Positions 26,777-35,966 of a stretch of 64,000 nucleotides of DNA are shown here, piece by piece; position 1 is the stretch's first letter; every line of letters starts with the position of its first letter. Below the pieces are notes generated by a model. The model was given only the letters and a program-made list of their open reading frames with translations, searched no databases and was not told the origin of the DNA. A program made the translations under genes and the position numbers. Location: positions 62,001 through 126,000 of the forward strand of contig JBGCFG010000030.1 in the NCBI GenBank assembly GCA_045106815.1, in the 5' to 3' direction. The DNA is from JAUIAI01 sp045106815 (GTDB lineage: Bacteria; Pseudomonadota; Gammaproteobacteria; Burkholderiales; Burkholderiaceae_E).

Positions 26777-27156
26777 AGGGCAGTGGCAAAGAGCAAGAAA
26801 GAATTCACATTAAGTTCTGCCCTTAACAATACGGTCGCAAAGCGCTTTTTGAGCTAGTCAACAGAAGCTGTGGATAACCCTGTGCAAAACTATTCTGAAA
26901 CGCCGTCAATACGGCTCAGGCAGTGGTTTGCTCACAAAATGAACAGCGATTTCATGCCAAGAATCAAGCACTTGGGACAACGCTGTAGCGAAACGTTACA
27001 ACAATGTCAAGCTAATTGCCCAGGCAATCTATGTGTACAACCAAGCAGTTTTTCGCTGCATATGGGAGTAAATATCCCTAGGCTGTCAAGTTCAAAGAAG
27101 CTTAGTTTATTCACGAAGTGAATACGCACTAACGGTCAAAAACTCAAAAAATGGAA
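26777..27156. other. 380-bp gene-free region with a DnaA box, candidate regulatory or origin element
   Basis: No credible gene lies between priA and hemE. TGTGGATAAC at 26869-26878 is a perfect match to the DnaA box (TTATCCACA on the minus strand) and is followed by CCTGTGCAAAAC. TTATTCACG at 27107-27115 matches with one mismatch. The right half is A+T-rich. The region also has to hold the priA promoter. Confidence 0.45.
26869..26877 (-). promoter_or_regulatory. perfect DnaA box
   Basis: TTATCCACA on the minus strand matches the strong DnaA-binding consensus exactly. It lies about 93 bp upstream of the priA start. Confidence 0.6.
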
Positions 27157-28242
27157 CTAGCCTCGTTGTTGACGGCTGTAATCGTGAACGGTTTGAACCA
27201 GTGTTTCAACACTGTCAGGCGGCGTGAACTGAGAGATGCCATGGCCCAGATTAAAGACATGACCGTGACCAGCCTGAGGCTTGCCATAACTCTCGAGAAC
27301 CTTCAGCGCTTCGCCCCTTACCTGCTCAGCCGAAGCCATTAAAGTCATCGGATCCAGATTGCCCTGCAACGCGACGCGATCACCAACACGCGCCCTGGCC
27401 TGTCCTAGATTGACGGTCCAGTCGAGTCCAACTGCATCTGCACCGCAAGCGGCAATTTCTTCCAGCCACAAACCGCCCCCTTTCGTGAAAACGACTGATG
27501 GCACGCGAGTTGGTTTGCCGTCTTGCTCGGACTCTTTGTGCAACGCAGCAAAAACCTCCTTCATCGGATTGAGCGAGAATTTCTGATACGCCCCGTCGGC
27601 TAGCGCGCCGCCCCAGGTATCAAACACCATCACAGCCTGCGCGCCCGCTTCAATCTGGGCATTTAGGTAGTCGGACACCGCCTTGGAGGTCACTTGCAGG
27701 ATATGGCGCATCAGATCGGGACGCTGGTACATGAGTGTTTTAATCTGCCGAAAATCGCTGCTGCCCTGACCTTCGATCATGTAGCAAGCCAGCGTCCAGG
27801 GGCTCCCGGAGAACCCAATCAAGGGCACCCGGCCGCCAAGTGCGTCGCGAATCACCCGCACGGCATCCATCACGTAGCGCAGCGACTCATTCGGATCAGG
27901 CGCGGCCAGATTCATGATCGCGGTTTCGTCGCGCAACGGCCGTTCAAATTTAGGCCCCTCGCCTTCAACGAAGTACAGGCCCAAGCCCATAGCATCAGGG
28001 ACGGTCAGGATGTCTGAGAACAGAATCGCGGCATCCAGTGCGTAGCGATCGAGCGGCTGCAGTGTCACCTCGCAGGCGAGTTCCGGCGTTTTGGCTAATG
28101 CCAGAAAGCTGCCGGCCCGTTCGCGCGTTGCGCGGTATTCAGGCAGGTAGCGGCCTGCCTGGCGCATCAGCCAGAGCGGCGTGTAATCAGTAGGTTGGCG
28201 CAGGAGCGCACGCAAAAAGGTATCGTTTTTTAATTCAGCCAT
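27157..28242 (-). CDS. hemE: uroporphyrinogen decarboxylase
   Basis: 361 residues from ATG 28242; an in-frame GTG lies two codons upstream at 28248. It converts uroporphyrinogen III to coproporphyrinogen III in haem biosynthesis. The URO-D signatures PLWLMRQAGRYLPEYR near the N-terminus, FSDILTVPDAMG and GFSGSPWTLACYM are clear. The upstream EamA gene ends within ten bases, so they are probably co-transcribed. hemE beside priA is a gene order I associate with betaproteobacteria. Confidence 0.97.
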   Translation of the reverse strand: MAELKNDTFLRALLRQPTDYTPLWLMRQAGRYLPEYRATRERAGSFLALAKTPELACEVTLQPLDRYALDAAILFSDILTVPDAMGLGLYFVEGEGPKFERPLRDETAIMNLAAPDPNESLRYVMDAVRVIRDALGGRVPLIGFSGSPWTLACYMIEGQGSSDFRQIKTLMYQRPDLMRHILQVTSKAVSDYLNAQIEAGAQAVMVFDTWGGALADGAYQKFSLNPMKEVFAALHKESEQDGKPTRVPSVVFTKGGGLWLEEIAACGADAVGLDWTVNLGQARARVGDRVALQGNLDPMTLMASAEQVRGEALKVLESYGKPQAGHGHVFNLGHGISQFTPPDSVETLVQTVHDYSRQQRG

Positions 28243-28251
28243 CTTCACATT

Positions 28252-29238
28252 CTAGGGCTTTTCAAGACCGGATCGGTTGCGGGCACGAAGTGCCAGATTG
28301 TTAGCGATCAACGCGGCGACCACCAGCGCCGCGCCAAACAACTCAACTGGCGTAAACCGCGCGCCCTGCCAATACTGCACCACGAAAGTGACCACCGGAA
28401 TCAGGTTCACAAACAGCATCGCGTTCAGTGAGCCGATTCGCTTATTGCCTGCATTCCACATCAGCATGGCGGCGAGCACACCAAGAAAGATCAGGAAACC
28501 TGTTTGCCAGGCAACCGCCTGCCACTGCTCGAGTGACGGTGTGCTCACAATCCCCAGGAAAGTCAGTGTCGCGACCAGGCACAAATGACCCAGAGAGCCC
28601 GGCAGCATGGTGAGGGCGGTGTAGCGCAGTACTGACCAATCAGAGAATCTTTCACCGGAAATCGTATAGATCACCCAGCAAAATGCGCCCAGCGCAATCA
28701 TGGTGTTGCCAATTAGCTCCCGCGGATCCCCGCCCAGATCAGTGCTCCAGCCGGTGATCACCGTGAACACCCCAAAAAACGCCACCGCGATACAGGCCAG
28801 AGAAAAAGCATCGGGCCGCTTGCCGCGAATGCCCCACAGCACCAGTGCGGTCATCACCGGTTGAATCGCAATGATGATCGCGGCAATTTCGGGTCGCGTC
28901 ATGGCCAGGCCACCGAACACCAGCGCCGGTGAACCACACATGCCGACCACACCAACCACGGTAGCAAGACCGGCACGCCGGTCGAACCGGAGCGACGACA
29001 GGCCCTCTGAGAACACCAGCCAGCTCACTAGCAGGCACATGGGAACGCCATAGCGAACTAGCGCCAGATGGAACGGGTCAACCTGAGCAAAGGCAGATTT
29101 TGCGATTGGAAACTGCACGCCCCAGATCACAACCGTCGTAAACACCAATGCAATGCCGGTCGCGAGCTGCCTGGTGGCAGGCTGGCCTGGCGCTGCGGAA
29201 CGACTCTGACGCGCCGGCTTGCCAGCCGTTTGACTCAT
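28252..29238 (-). CDS. EamA/DMT-family transporter
   Basis: 328 residues with ten hydrophobic helices arranged as two EamA repeats (about 25-155 and 170-315), the architecture of drug/metabolite exporters such as RhaT and YdcZ relatives. The second repeat contains AAMLMWNAGNKRIGS and LFVNLIPVVTFV. It is an inner-membrane exporter whose substrate cannot be inferred. It starts five bases after the VOC gene stop and runs into hemE, suggesting a VOC-EamA-hemE transcript. Confidence 0.88.
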   Translation of the reverse strand: MSQTAGKPARQSRSAAPGQPATRQLATGIALVFTTVVIWGVQFPIAKSAFAQVDPFHLALVRYGVPMCLLVSWLVFSEGLSSLRFDRRAGLATVVGVVGMCGSPALVFGGLAMTRPEIAAIIIAIQPVMTALVLWGIRGKRPDAFSLACIAVAFFGVFTVITGWSTDLGGDPRELIGNTMIALGAFCWVIYTISGERFSDWSVLRYTALTMLPGSLGHLCLVATLTFLGIVSTPSLEQWQAVAWQTGFLIFLGVLAAMLMWNAGNKRIGSLNAMLFVNLIPVVTFVVQYWQGARFTPVELFGAALVVAALIANNLALRARNRSGLEKP

Positions 29239-29242
29239 CTGC

Positions 29243-29692
29243 TCAGTAATCCGGGTAGTCGGGCGCTTCGCCGTCAGGCCAATCGTTCAGGGGTCGCTCG
29301 GCCGGCTTGGCAGACTCGTCGTAGGCCACCAGTTCGATCTGATGGCCATCCAAATCATGAATCACACAGCCAAAAGCCGAGCCGCCGTACTGCGGCATCG
29401 CAATCGGTTTTTGAATACTGGTGGCGCCGGCTTCAATAGCAGTCTGATGAAACTGAATGACTTGCTCCCGGTTGCTGGCCTGCAATGACGCACGGGTACT
29501 GACGGCACCGGGTCGCGCGTCATTGGGTGTAATCCAAAGGAACGGGCGCTCGGGGGCCCGCTGACTGTATGCACTCGCATGCGCAGAAGACTGCGTCCGG
29601 GACGCGCCCAGCACGGCCATGACGGCATCGTAGAAGGTGATAGCGGGCGCCAGTTGACGAACTGGCAATGTGATGTGGCTAAGCAGTGGCAT
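29243..29692 (-). CDS. VOC (glyoxalase/bleomycin-resistance) family protein
   Basis: 149 residues. The two beta-alpha-beta-beta-beta modules begin at HITLPVRQL and end in GCVIHDLDGHQIELVAYD, where His, Asp and Glu are metal-ligand candidates. The family includes dioxygenases, glyoxalase I and resistance proteins; nothing in the sequence fixes the substrate. The C-terminal 20 residues are Pro/Asp rich. It is the first gene of the VOC-EamA-hemE set. Confidence 0.85.
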   Translation of the reverse strand: MPLLSHITLPVRQLAPAITFYDAVMAVLGASRTQSSAHASAYSQRAPERPFLWITPNDARPGAVSTRASLQASNREQVIQFHQTAIEAGATSIQKPIAMPQYGGSAFGCVIHDLDGHQIELVAYDESAKPAERPLNDWPDGEAPDYPDY

Positions 29693-29890
29693 GGGGTAGA
29701 CACCAAGGAGGTGACGCCGCGTCAGGATCGGCGCGCCTTTTCAGGCAGTTCTGTTGCAGCGGTTCTGATGCGGCAGTTCTGTTGGTGAGAGTTCCACCGC
29801 GCAGGTGATAGTACTGCGCTCGCGGTCATCCTCAAAAACTGACACGGGTCAGTACAATCGAAATCTCTAAGGTGGGTCTCTTCGGGTTTC

Positions 29891-30688
29891 ATGGATAAGA
29901 TCAAAATCGCGGCGTTCTACCGGTTTGCCAGCATTGATGATTGCGCTGCCTTTCAAGCCAAGGTCAACCAGCAGTGCGTCGAGTACGACTTGCGCGGAAC
30001 GATGCTGATTGCGCATGAGGGCATCAACGCTACGCTTGCCGGATCGGTCAGCGGTATTGATGCGGTCCTTGCCTGGCTACAGGCTGATGAGCGGTTTGCT
30101 GACTTCAAGATCAAAATTTCCTGGGCATCTGAACAGCCCTACCGGCGCCTGAAAGTCAAAGTCAAGAACGAGATCATCCGGATGAATAAACCCGACATCG
30201 ACCCGGCTGGCATGGCGGGCGAACGCGTCGACGCACTAACCTGGAATGCACTGATTGACGACCCTGATGTCGTCGTCATTGACACCCGCAACGACTATGA
30301 AGTGGCCATTGGCAGCTTCCCAGGTGCGCTGGATCCTGGCACCAGGCAATTCAGTGACCTACCTGATTGGGTCGCAAACCAGGCAAGGCTTGCGAGCAAA
30401 CCGAAGGTGGCCATGTTCTGCACCGGCGGCATTCGCTGCGAAAAATCTACAGCGCTGTTGCGCCAGGCCGGCTTTGATCGGGTATTCCATTTAGACGGCG
30501 GCATCCTGAATTACCTTGAAACGGTGCCGCCAGCGCAAAACCGGTGGCAAGGTGAGTGCTTCGTCTTTGATGAGCGTGTCTCTGTTAACAGCGCGCTTGA
30601 ACCGGGGAGCTACAAGCTTTGCGCCGACTGCGGCAAACCCATTGTGCTGACCGACACACGCTGTGCTGAATGTTATGAACGCGCCTAA
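29891..30688 (+). CDS. trhO: tRNA uridine-34 oxygenase TrhO (rhodanese family)
   Basis: 265 residues. An N-terminal acylphosphatase-like UPF0176 domain (AHEGINATLAG, SWASEQPYRRLKVKVKNE) is followed by a rhodanese domain with the active-site loop CTGGIRCEKS (C177, C183). The C-terminus has a zinc-ribbon-like CADCGKP and CAEC pair. TrhO performs the O2-dependent hydroxylation of tRNA U34, a step toward 5-methoxyuridine-type wobble modification. The length matches the family. The following GST gene overlaps its 3' end. Confidence 0.94.
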   Translation: MDKIKIAAFYRFASIDDCAAFQAKVNQQCVEYDLRGTMLIAHEGINATLAGSVSGIDAVLAWLQADERFADFKIKISWASEQPYRRLKVKVKNEIIRMNKPDIDPAGMAGERVDALTWNALIDDPDVVVIDTRNDYEVAIGSFPGALDPGTRQFSDLPDWVANQARLASKPKVAMFCTGGIRCEKSTALLRQAGFDRVFHLDGGILNYLETVPPAQNRWQGECFVFDERVSVNSALEPGSYKLCADCGKPIVLTDTRCAECYERA

Positions 30689-31331
30689 ACACGACCGGCC
30701 TGTTCTGTACTCATTCAGGCGCTGCCCCTATGCGATGCGGGCGCGCCTCGCATTGAAAGTGAGTGAGCAGACCTGCGAGTTGCGCGAGGTGCTCCTGAGT
30801 AAAAAACCCACGACCATGCTCGAAGCGTCGCCAAAAGGCACCGTGCCCGTACTGTGCCTGTCGGACGGTCGAATTATTGATGAAAGCCTTGAGGTCATGC
30901 TTTGGGCGCTCGCGCTTCATGACCCGCAACATTGGCTCGGTCGCAACGAACAGCATCGCGATGAAATGCTGACGCTGATCAGCAAATGCGATGGTTCGTT
31001 TAAGCACGCACTCGACCGCTATAAGTATCCAAGCCGCTATGAGGCCTGCGACCCGATTGAGCACCGACAGGCCGGATCGCGCTTCCTGCAAACGCTGCAG
31101 TCAATCCTGAGTGAACAGGCGACCCTTGCCGGTGATCAGCCTGGCTTGGCCGACATGGCCATTGCACCCTTCGTTAGGCAATTTGCGATGACGGATCGAG
31201 CCTGGTTCGATGCACAGCCATGGCCGCAGCTAGTCAATTGGCTGGATTCGTTCTTGCAAAGCGCGCTTTTTGCCCAGACCATGGTCAAGCACCCGCCATG
31301 GGGCGAGGGCCAACCGTTAGTTTTATTTTGA
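30663..31331 (+). CDS. glutathione S-transferase family protein
   Basis: 222 residues, or 218 if translation starts at the second ATG (30675); neither start has a strong site and both overlap trhO. The N-terminal thioredoxin-like domain has RRCPYAMRARLAL with the glutaredoxin-type CPYA, and TVPVL before the SDG turn. The C-terminal domain is helical, with GDQPGLADMAIAPFVRQFA. The CPYA motif suggests a thiol-transferase or dehydroascorbate-type activity. Confidence 0.88.
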   Translation: MLNVMNAPKHDRPVLYSFRRCPYAMRARLALKVSEQTCELREVLLSKKPTTMLEASPKGTVPVLCLSDGRIIDESLEVMLWALALHDPQHWLGRNEQHRDEMLTLISKCDGSFKHALDRYKYPSRYEACDPIEHRQAGSRFLQTLQSILSEQATLAGDQPGLADMAIAPFVRQFAMTDRAWFDAQPWPQLVNWLDSFLQSALFAQTMVKHPPWGEGQPLVLF

Positions 31332-31337
31332 AGCGAC

Positions 31338-32510
31338 TTACTCGGCCTTTTTCTCTGGAATGTAACCATCAGTTAGCGTCTTGAGAAACGCGACGATATC
31401 GTCGATTTCCTCTTCTTTCAGGGCAGCACGCTTACCTTTCTTGCGGTGATAAGGACGCTTGGTCGTGTCAACATTGCCGCGCATCTCTTCTGGCAAGTCA
31501 TTAAACTTCTCGCCATCAGGAAACCAATCTTCCGGGTTCGTATCACGGGTTGCGTAGAACGCAACCGCTTCGCGCAGTGTTTTGAAAACACCGTTATGCA
31601 TATATGGCCCGGTGAGTTCTACATTGCGCAGTGTCGGCGTCTTAAAAAAGCCGCAGAATTGATCAGGATTCTCAAACGACTTGTCCTTGCGCAGCGTTTC
31701 GCACAAGCCCAAGTCGTTGTAAGTGGCGTCAGCTGTTGCTGGCAACGCCATATTCCGGGGCGCGCCTATGGCGTGATAGCCGAAATTGGTAAACAAAGAG
31801 TCTTCCGGCTTGTCGCTATCAATATCAACCGCGTGGCAACTCAGGCAGTTTCCTTTCTGACCAATCGTGAACCAGGACAAGCCGCGCTCTTCCTGTTCTG
31901 TGAAGCTTGCCTGCTTGCGAACAACCGCATCAAATTTTGAGGTAAAAGGCTGGAACTCGGCAGAACGTTGAAATGCGCCAACGGCAGTCGCCACGGCCTT
32001 GACGGCATCATCAGGTTTCCCAAATAGCTCTGACCCGAACAAAGACGTAAGTTGGCCGGCATACGATGCCTGTTCCAGCTTGGCGGTCAACGATTCTGGG
32101 CTTGCGTTGTTCATTTCATGGGGACTGAACAACGGCCCTACGGCCTGAGTTTCAAATGAGCTGGCCCGGCCATCCCAGAACATGCCACCTACAAGCTGCT
32201 CCTCATCGTCAATGGTCGCCCAACCCAGAGCCGGGCTCGTGGCGAGATACTTCAGCGTCGGCGACTTGCGAAAGCCCAATGAACCGGCCGGCGCCCCTCG
32301 CGCAACCCCAATCCCGGAGCCATTGTCACCGGAAAAAGCCTTTGCCGGATCATGACAGGATGCACAGGACACCCCAACAGGGTCTGACAGGTTAGTGTCA
32401 TTAAAAATCGTCCGACCCAACTCAACCAATGAATTATCGGCGGCCAGCGCGACCGGTGCTATCACCAAAAGTGCGCTTGCACTATAGGCTTTGAACATCT
32501 TGGCAAACAT
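31338..32510 (-). CDS. dihaem cytochrome c peroxidase / MauG-family protein
   Basis: 390 residues from ATG 32510. A signal peptide (about 1-23, ending VALAA) directs it to the periplasm. Two haem sites, CASCH (49-53) and CLSCH (222-226), define bacterial dihaem peroxidases. KTPTLRNVELTGPYMHNGVFKTL is the conserved segment near the second haem. It reduces H2O2 with electrons from cytochrome c. The C-terminus is Lys-rich. It converges with the GST gene, six bases between the stops. Confidence 0.92.
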   Translation of the reverse strand: MFAKMFKAYSASALLVIAPVALAADNSLVELGRTIFNDTNLSDPVGVSCASCHDPAKAFSGDNGSGIGVARGAPAGSLGFRKSPTLKYLATSPALGWATIDDEEQLVGGMFWDGRASSFETQAVGPLFSPHEMNNASPESLTAKLEQASYAGQLTSLFGSELFGKPDDAVKAVATAVGAFQRSAEFQPFTSKFDAVVRKQASFTEQEERGLSWFTIGQKGNCLSCHAVDIDSDKPEDSLFTNFGYHAIGAPRNMALPATADATYNDLGLCETLRKDKSFENPDQFCGFFKTPTLRNVELTGPYMHNGVFKTLREAVAFYATRDTNPEDWFPDGEKFNDLPEEMRGNVDTTKRPYHRKKGKRAALKEEEIDDIVAFLKTLTDGYIPEKKAE

Positions 32511-32627
32511 CACAACCCGTCTCTCTTTATTTGTGTATGGCTGAAAATATCGCATACATTCGACTAAACAGGGGTGGGCGCCCCTGTTCGTTTAACCGGT
32601 ATGATCACAGGCCACTAGGAGAAAACC

Positions 32628-33296
32628 ATGGGTGATTTCATCGAAGTTGGCGCAGCCGATGGCCATCGTTTTAAAGCTTACAGGGCAAGCCCTGTCGGCA
32701 GTACAAAAGGGGCCGTGATCATTGCGCCAGAGATTTTTGGCGTAAACAGTCACATACAAAAGGTTGCCAACGGCTATGCCGATGCCGGCTACCTGACCAT
32801 TGCGCCGCAGTTTTTTGATCGGTCGGAACGCGACTATGAAGCAGGTTACGAGCAAACCGACATTGCTGCGGGTATTGCCATTATTGAAACAATCACCTTT
32901 GACGAAGTGATGCGTGATCTGGCTGCTTGTTTACCAATGGCGCAGGCCTCGGGCAAAGTAGCCGTTGTGGGCTATTGCTGGGGCGGCACCATCGCGTGGC
33001 TTGCCGCCGCTCGTGAAACAAGTATCAGTGCTAGCGTTGCCTACTACGGCGGCGGTATTCCCGACTATTCTGAAGAAGCGCCGCAGTGCCCGATGATGCT
33101 TCATTTTGCCGAGCTCGATCAGCGGCCCGATCTTGCTCAGGCACAGGCAATTGCTAAACAGCATCCCGATGCAGAATCATTTTTCTATGCTGCCGGACAT
33201 GGCTTTAACTGTGATCAGCGCGGCTCTTATGATGCTGCCTCTGCAAGCCAGGCACTTAGCCGCACAGAAGATTTTCTGTCGCGGCATTTGGCGTAG
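32628..33296 (+). CDS. dienelactone hydrolase family protein
   Basis: 222 residues. An alpha/beta hydrolase with the cysteine nucleophile typical of dienelactone hydrolases: GYCWGG with C117, then Asp164 (AELDQ) and His191 (AAGHGF) in the triad positions. It hydrolyses lactones or esters such as dienelactone in aromatic degradation, although many family members have other substrates and no aromatic pathway is nearby. ATG 32628 is preceded by TAGGAGAAAACC, a good site. Confidence 0.9.
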   Translation: MGDFIEVGAADGHRFKAYRASPVGSTKGAVIIAPEIFGVNSHIQKVANGYADAGYLTIAPQFFDRSERDYEAGYEQTDIAAGIAIIETITFDEVMRDLAACLPMAQASGKVAVVGYCWGGTIAWLAAARETSISASVAYYGGGIPDYSEEAPQCPMMLHFAELDQRPDLAQAQAIAKQHPDAESFFYAAGHGFNCDQRGSYDAASASQALSRTEDFLSRHLA

Positions 33297-33338
33297 ACGA
33301 TCGGGGTTGGCAGAGAGGGTTCGCAGAGCAGTTAGCCC

Positions 33339-34664
33339 CTAAGTTCTTAGCCCCTTTTGGCCAAACTGATCGGTCAGCGGGTCAGCCCACGCATTCGTAC
33401 GGCGAGCTGCATCAGTCACAGAACCAATGGATGTGAAACGGTGCGTATTGACGATGAGTTCGCGCGCCAGAGTCAGCACCCTGGCTTCTGCGCTGGCGCG
33501 TAGTCTTTCATCGGCAATATTTTCAAGGTCGATGTTGTGGGCCAGGCCCAGGATACGGCGATTCATTTTCGCGCCTGCAAATCCTAGTGAATCTTGTAGC
33601 AGCGCATCCATATAAAGCTCGCGTTCATTCTCAAGCGCAAGCCGGCCTGCCGCATCGGTAAACAGCGTGGCCGGGTAGGCGTCGCCCGCTGCCGCCGATG
33701 AGCGCCACAGGTTCAAAAACCTCGCTCTGAAACCCAGCCAGACTTGCTCAATCGTATCGAGCACCCATTCACGATAGGCGTCCCGCCCGCCCCCTTCAGT
33801 CTCGTACCCGACCTGCGAGAAATAGTTAATCAACAGATTGGCCAACACTGCGCCAATATCAAATCCCATGGGTCCAACAAAAGCAAATTCGGGGTCGATA
33901 ATCTTCGTGCTGTTTTCAGTGAGCATCACCGACCCGGTGTGTAAATCCCCATGAAGCATTGCCTGAGTCTTGCCCATGAAATCTATCTTCAAGCGAGACA
34001 CGGCGAGCTTCAAGTCTGAATCGCCTCTGATTGCTGCTGCCCAGGGGTCAAGCCATGGTTGTGTCCAGCGATTGTTCTCCGCGTGCTGATAAGGTTCCGT
34101 GAAAATGAGGTCTTCGGTAATCTTGCATAGCGCAGTGTTGCCAGCAAAAGCGGCAATCAGCTCTTTTTTATGGTCTGCCGTTATAGCCAGATCACTGGTA
34201 CGGAACAGGTTTTCCGCCATAAAGCTTGCAATGTCATCGGCAAACTTTGGATACACCGTGCCGGCGATCATGCCGTGACGCATGATGATATGCGGCTCAA
34301 ACAACTCCATCACAATGAGCGCGAGGGTTCGGTCGTAGTGATAGATTCGCGGCACCAGATGAGGCACATGCAAAGCTTGTTCGCTGAGCGCCAAATGCTC
34401 GTAGTGCGCGCGGCTCAAAGGTAGCGGCCAGCTTTCTCCGACCAGCCTGACATAAGGCAACGCCTGCTTAACGGCGACACCTGCCTCTCGACCTTTGACA
34501 ATGAACACCAGGTTGAGGTTGCCATCCCCAACTTCCGTAATCGTCCAGCTCGAAGCATCGCCGCCAAGGCGAGCTGACAGATCCGGCAGACCGGCCAACA
34601 ACTGGCGCAACGATTCTGGGTTATGGGCGACATATCCCTCAGGTGTGTCCTGAAGTGCACTCAT
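33339..34664 (-). CDS. mtnK: S-methyl-5-thioribose kinase
   Basis: 441 residues from ATG 34664, with a GGAG site six bases upstream; an extension to 34880 would overlap the divergent transporter gene and was rejected. The fold is that of aminoglycoside-kinase-like enzymes, with EVGDGNLNLVF (about 44-54), the catalytic HGDLHTG (238-244) and the MtnK signature DPEFAFVGPMGFDIG (257-271). It phosphorylates 5-methylthioribose at C1 in methionine salvage. The usual partner mtnA is absent from the window; instead the gene diverges from a sugar ABC importer whose cluster contains a class II aldolase, which suggests a DHAP-shunt-like use. Confidence 0.94.
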   Translation of the reverse strand: MSALQDTPEGYVAHNPESLRQLLAGLPDLSARLGGDASSWTITEVGDGNLNLVFIVKGREAGVAVKQALPYVRLVGESWPLPLSRAHYEHLALSEQALHVPHLVPRIYHYDRTLALIVMELFEPHIIMRHGMIAGTVYPKFADDIASFMAENLFRTSDLAITADHKKELIAAFAGNTALCKITEDLIFTEPYQHAENNRWTQPWLDPWAAAIRGDSDLKLAVSRLKIDFMGKTQAMLHGDLHTGSVMLTENSTKIIDPEFAFVGPMGFDIGAVLANLLINYFSQVGYETEGGGRDAYREWVLDTIEQVWLGFRARFLNLWRSSAAAGDAYPATLFTDAAGRLALENERELYMDALLQDSLGFAGAKMNRRILGLAHNIDLENIADERLRASAEARVLTLARELIVNTHRFTSIGSVTDAARRTNAWADPLTDQFGQKGLRT

Positions 34665-34928
34665 TGTCTTCTCCGGTAATGCATGCCATTGATGAGCCGA
34701 ATTATCTCTGATCTGCTCTGCGTCCAAAATGCTGCTGTGCAAAATTGAAATCGGTACGCGAAAATCGGTCCACAAGTGTTGCCGAATTTTCGTCAGACCA
34801 CTAAGCTGACCCTCGGATTGCAGTTTTGCCTGCATCTCCCATTCATTTGGCCGATGCGCTTGACCAATGCTCGCGGCCAAAGCGCTTCAGGCACCAATAA
34901 GAACAGGCAGGTAGAGGAGTCATCCCCT
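34665..34928. promoter_or_regulatory. divergent promoter region, mtnK / sugar ABC operon
   Basis: 264 bp separate the chosen starts of mtnK and the first permease. I see no clear promoter hexamers, SAM-type riboswitch or terminator. It presumably carries both promoters. Confidence 0.45.
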
Positions 34929-35966
34929 TTGAGCAATCCGGTTACGGCATCAGCCCTACCTGACCCGGCGCCACCAGTAGCTTCATCTTCCGGTGCGTCG
35001 TCCGTCGTCAGAGGCAAGCCAGAGACCTATCCCGACTGGTTTAAGTCACGGCGCACCAGCCAGCAGCTCATCGTGTCACGATGGGTGCCTGTGTTGTTGG
35101 TTGGTCTACCGGTGCTTGTGTTGCTCGCAATTGTGATTTATCCAACCATCTGGATGTTTTATCACTCGCTGCGCGACACCAACATCACTGGCCTGTTCTC
35201 GGGCAATCATCAATATATTGGTTTCGCCAACTATGCCGAAGTCGTCAGTTCCGAGCGCTTCCGCGATTCTTTGGGGCATCTTGCTCAATACCTGACGTTT
35301 GGCGCAACGTTTCAAGTATTGCTAGGCACTGTGCTGGCCCTGACGCTGTTTGAGCTTGTGAAGTCAAATGCCACGCGCACGCTGATCCTGATATTGCTCG
35401 TGCTACCCATGATGCTGCCACCATCGATTGTCGGTGTGCTCTGGCGTTTTCTACTGACGCCGTCAAACGGCGCTGTCAATGAGGCCCTCCTCAGCCTTGG
35501 CCTAATCAGCAGTCATATCGAGTGGTTCAATGCCGGCATTTCATTGTGGTCGATCATCCTCGCTGACATCTGGAACTGGACGGCTTTGCCCTTGCTCATC
35601 GTGTACTCCGGGCGTGTGTCTCTACCGCCGGCGGTCTATGAAGCCGCTCGCGTTGATGGTGCGAGTCAGTGGCAGGTAATGCGTCGAATCACCCTGCCGA
35701 TGCTCAAAGAAGTCATTGCAATCGCTTTCATTTTGCGATTTACCGATGCGTTCAAGTTTGTGGATCTGGTCTACATCATGACCTCAGGCGGCCCGGCGCA
35801 GACGTCTGAACTGCCCACCTATATTGCCTTCCAGCGGGGCATTCGAGAATTTGCGATTGGCGAAGCCGCCGCCTATGCAATTGTGATCTTCGCGATCTCG
35901 GCCGTCTTGATTACGCTTTTCCTGAAGTACATGAAGAAAGTCATGAAAGCGCAAGGCATCGCATGA
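34929..35966 (+). CDS. carbohydrate ABC transporter permease (MalF/UgpA-like)
   Basis: 345 residues from TTG 34929, which has a GAGGAG site nine bases upstream; an earlier ATG at 34776 would run into the mtnK leader and gives an implausible N-terminus. Six transmembrane helices follow a Pro/Ser-rich cytoplasmic tail. The EAA loop EAARVDGASQWQVMRRITLPML identifies a binding-protein-dependent permease of the MalF/UgpA type. It pairs with the following permease, with which it overlaps by four bases. Substrate is inferred only from the neighbouring sugar-salvage genes. Confidence 0.9.
   Translation: MSNPVTASALPDPAPPVASSSGASSVVRGKPETYPDWFKSRRTSQQLIVSRWVPVLLVGLPVLVLLAIVIYPTIWMFYHSLRDTNITGLFSGNHQYIGFANYAEVVSSERFRDSLGHLAQYLTFGATFQVLLGTVLALTLFELVKSNATRTLILILLVLPMMLPPSIVGVLWRFLLTPSNGAVNEALLSLGLISSHIEWFNAGISLWSIILADIWNWTALPLLIVYSGRVSLPPAVYEAARVDGASQWQVMRRITLPMLKEVIAIAFILRFTDAFKFVDLVYIMTSGGPAQTSELPTYIAFQRGIREFAIGEAAAYAIVIFAISAVLITLFLKYMKKVMKAQGIA

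Noticed and set aside
29705..29715. AAGGAGGTGAC resembling a perfect Shine-Dalgarno sequence on the plus strand
   Set aside because: No start codon with an extended open frame follows it before trhO; it lies upstream of the VOC gene on the opposite strand.
29744..29784. Two copies of GGCAGTTCTGTTG (29744-29756 and 29772-29784)
   Set aside because: Two 13-bp copies 28 bp apart without a mobile element or regulator nearby; too little to call a repeat family.
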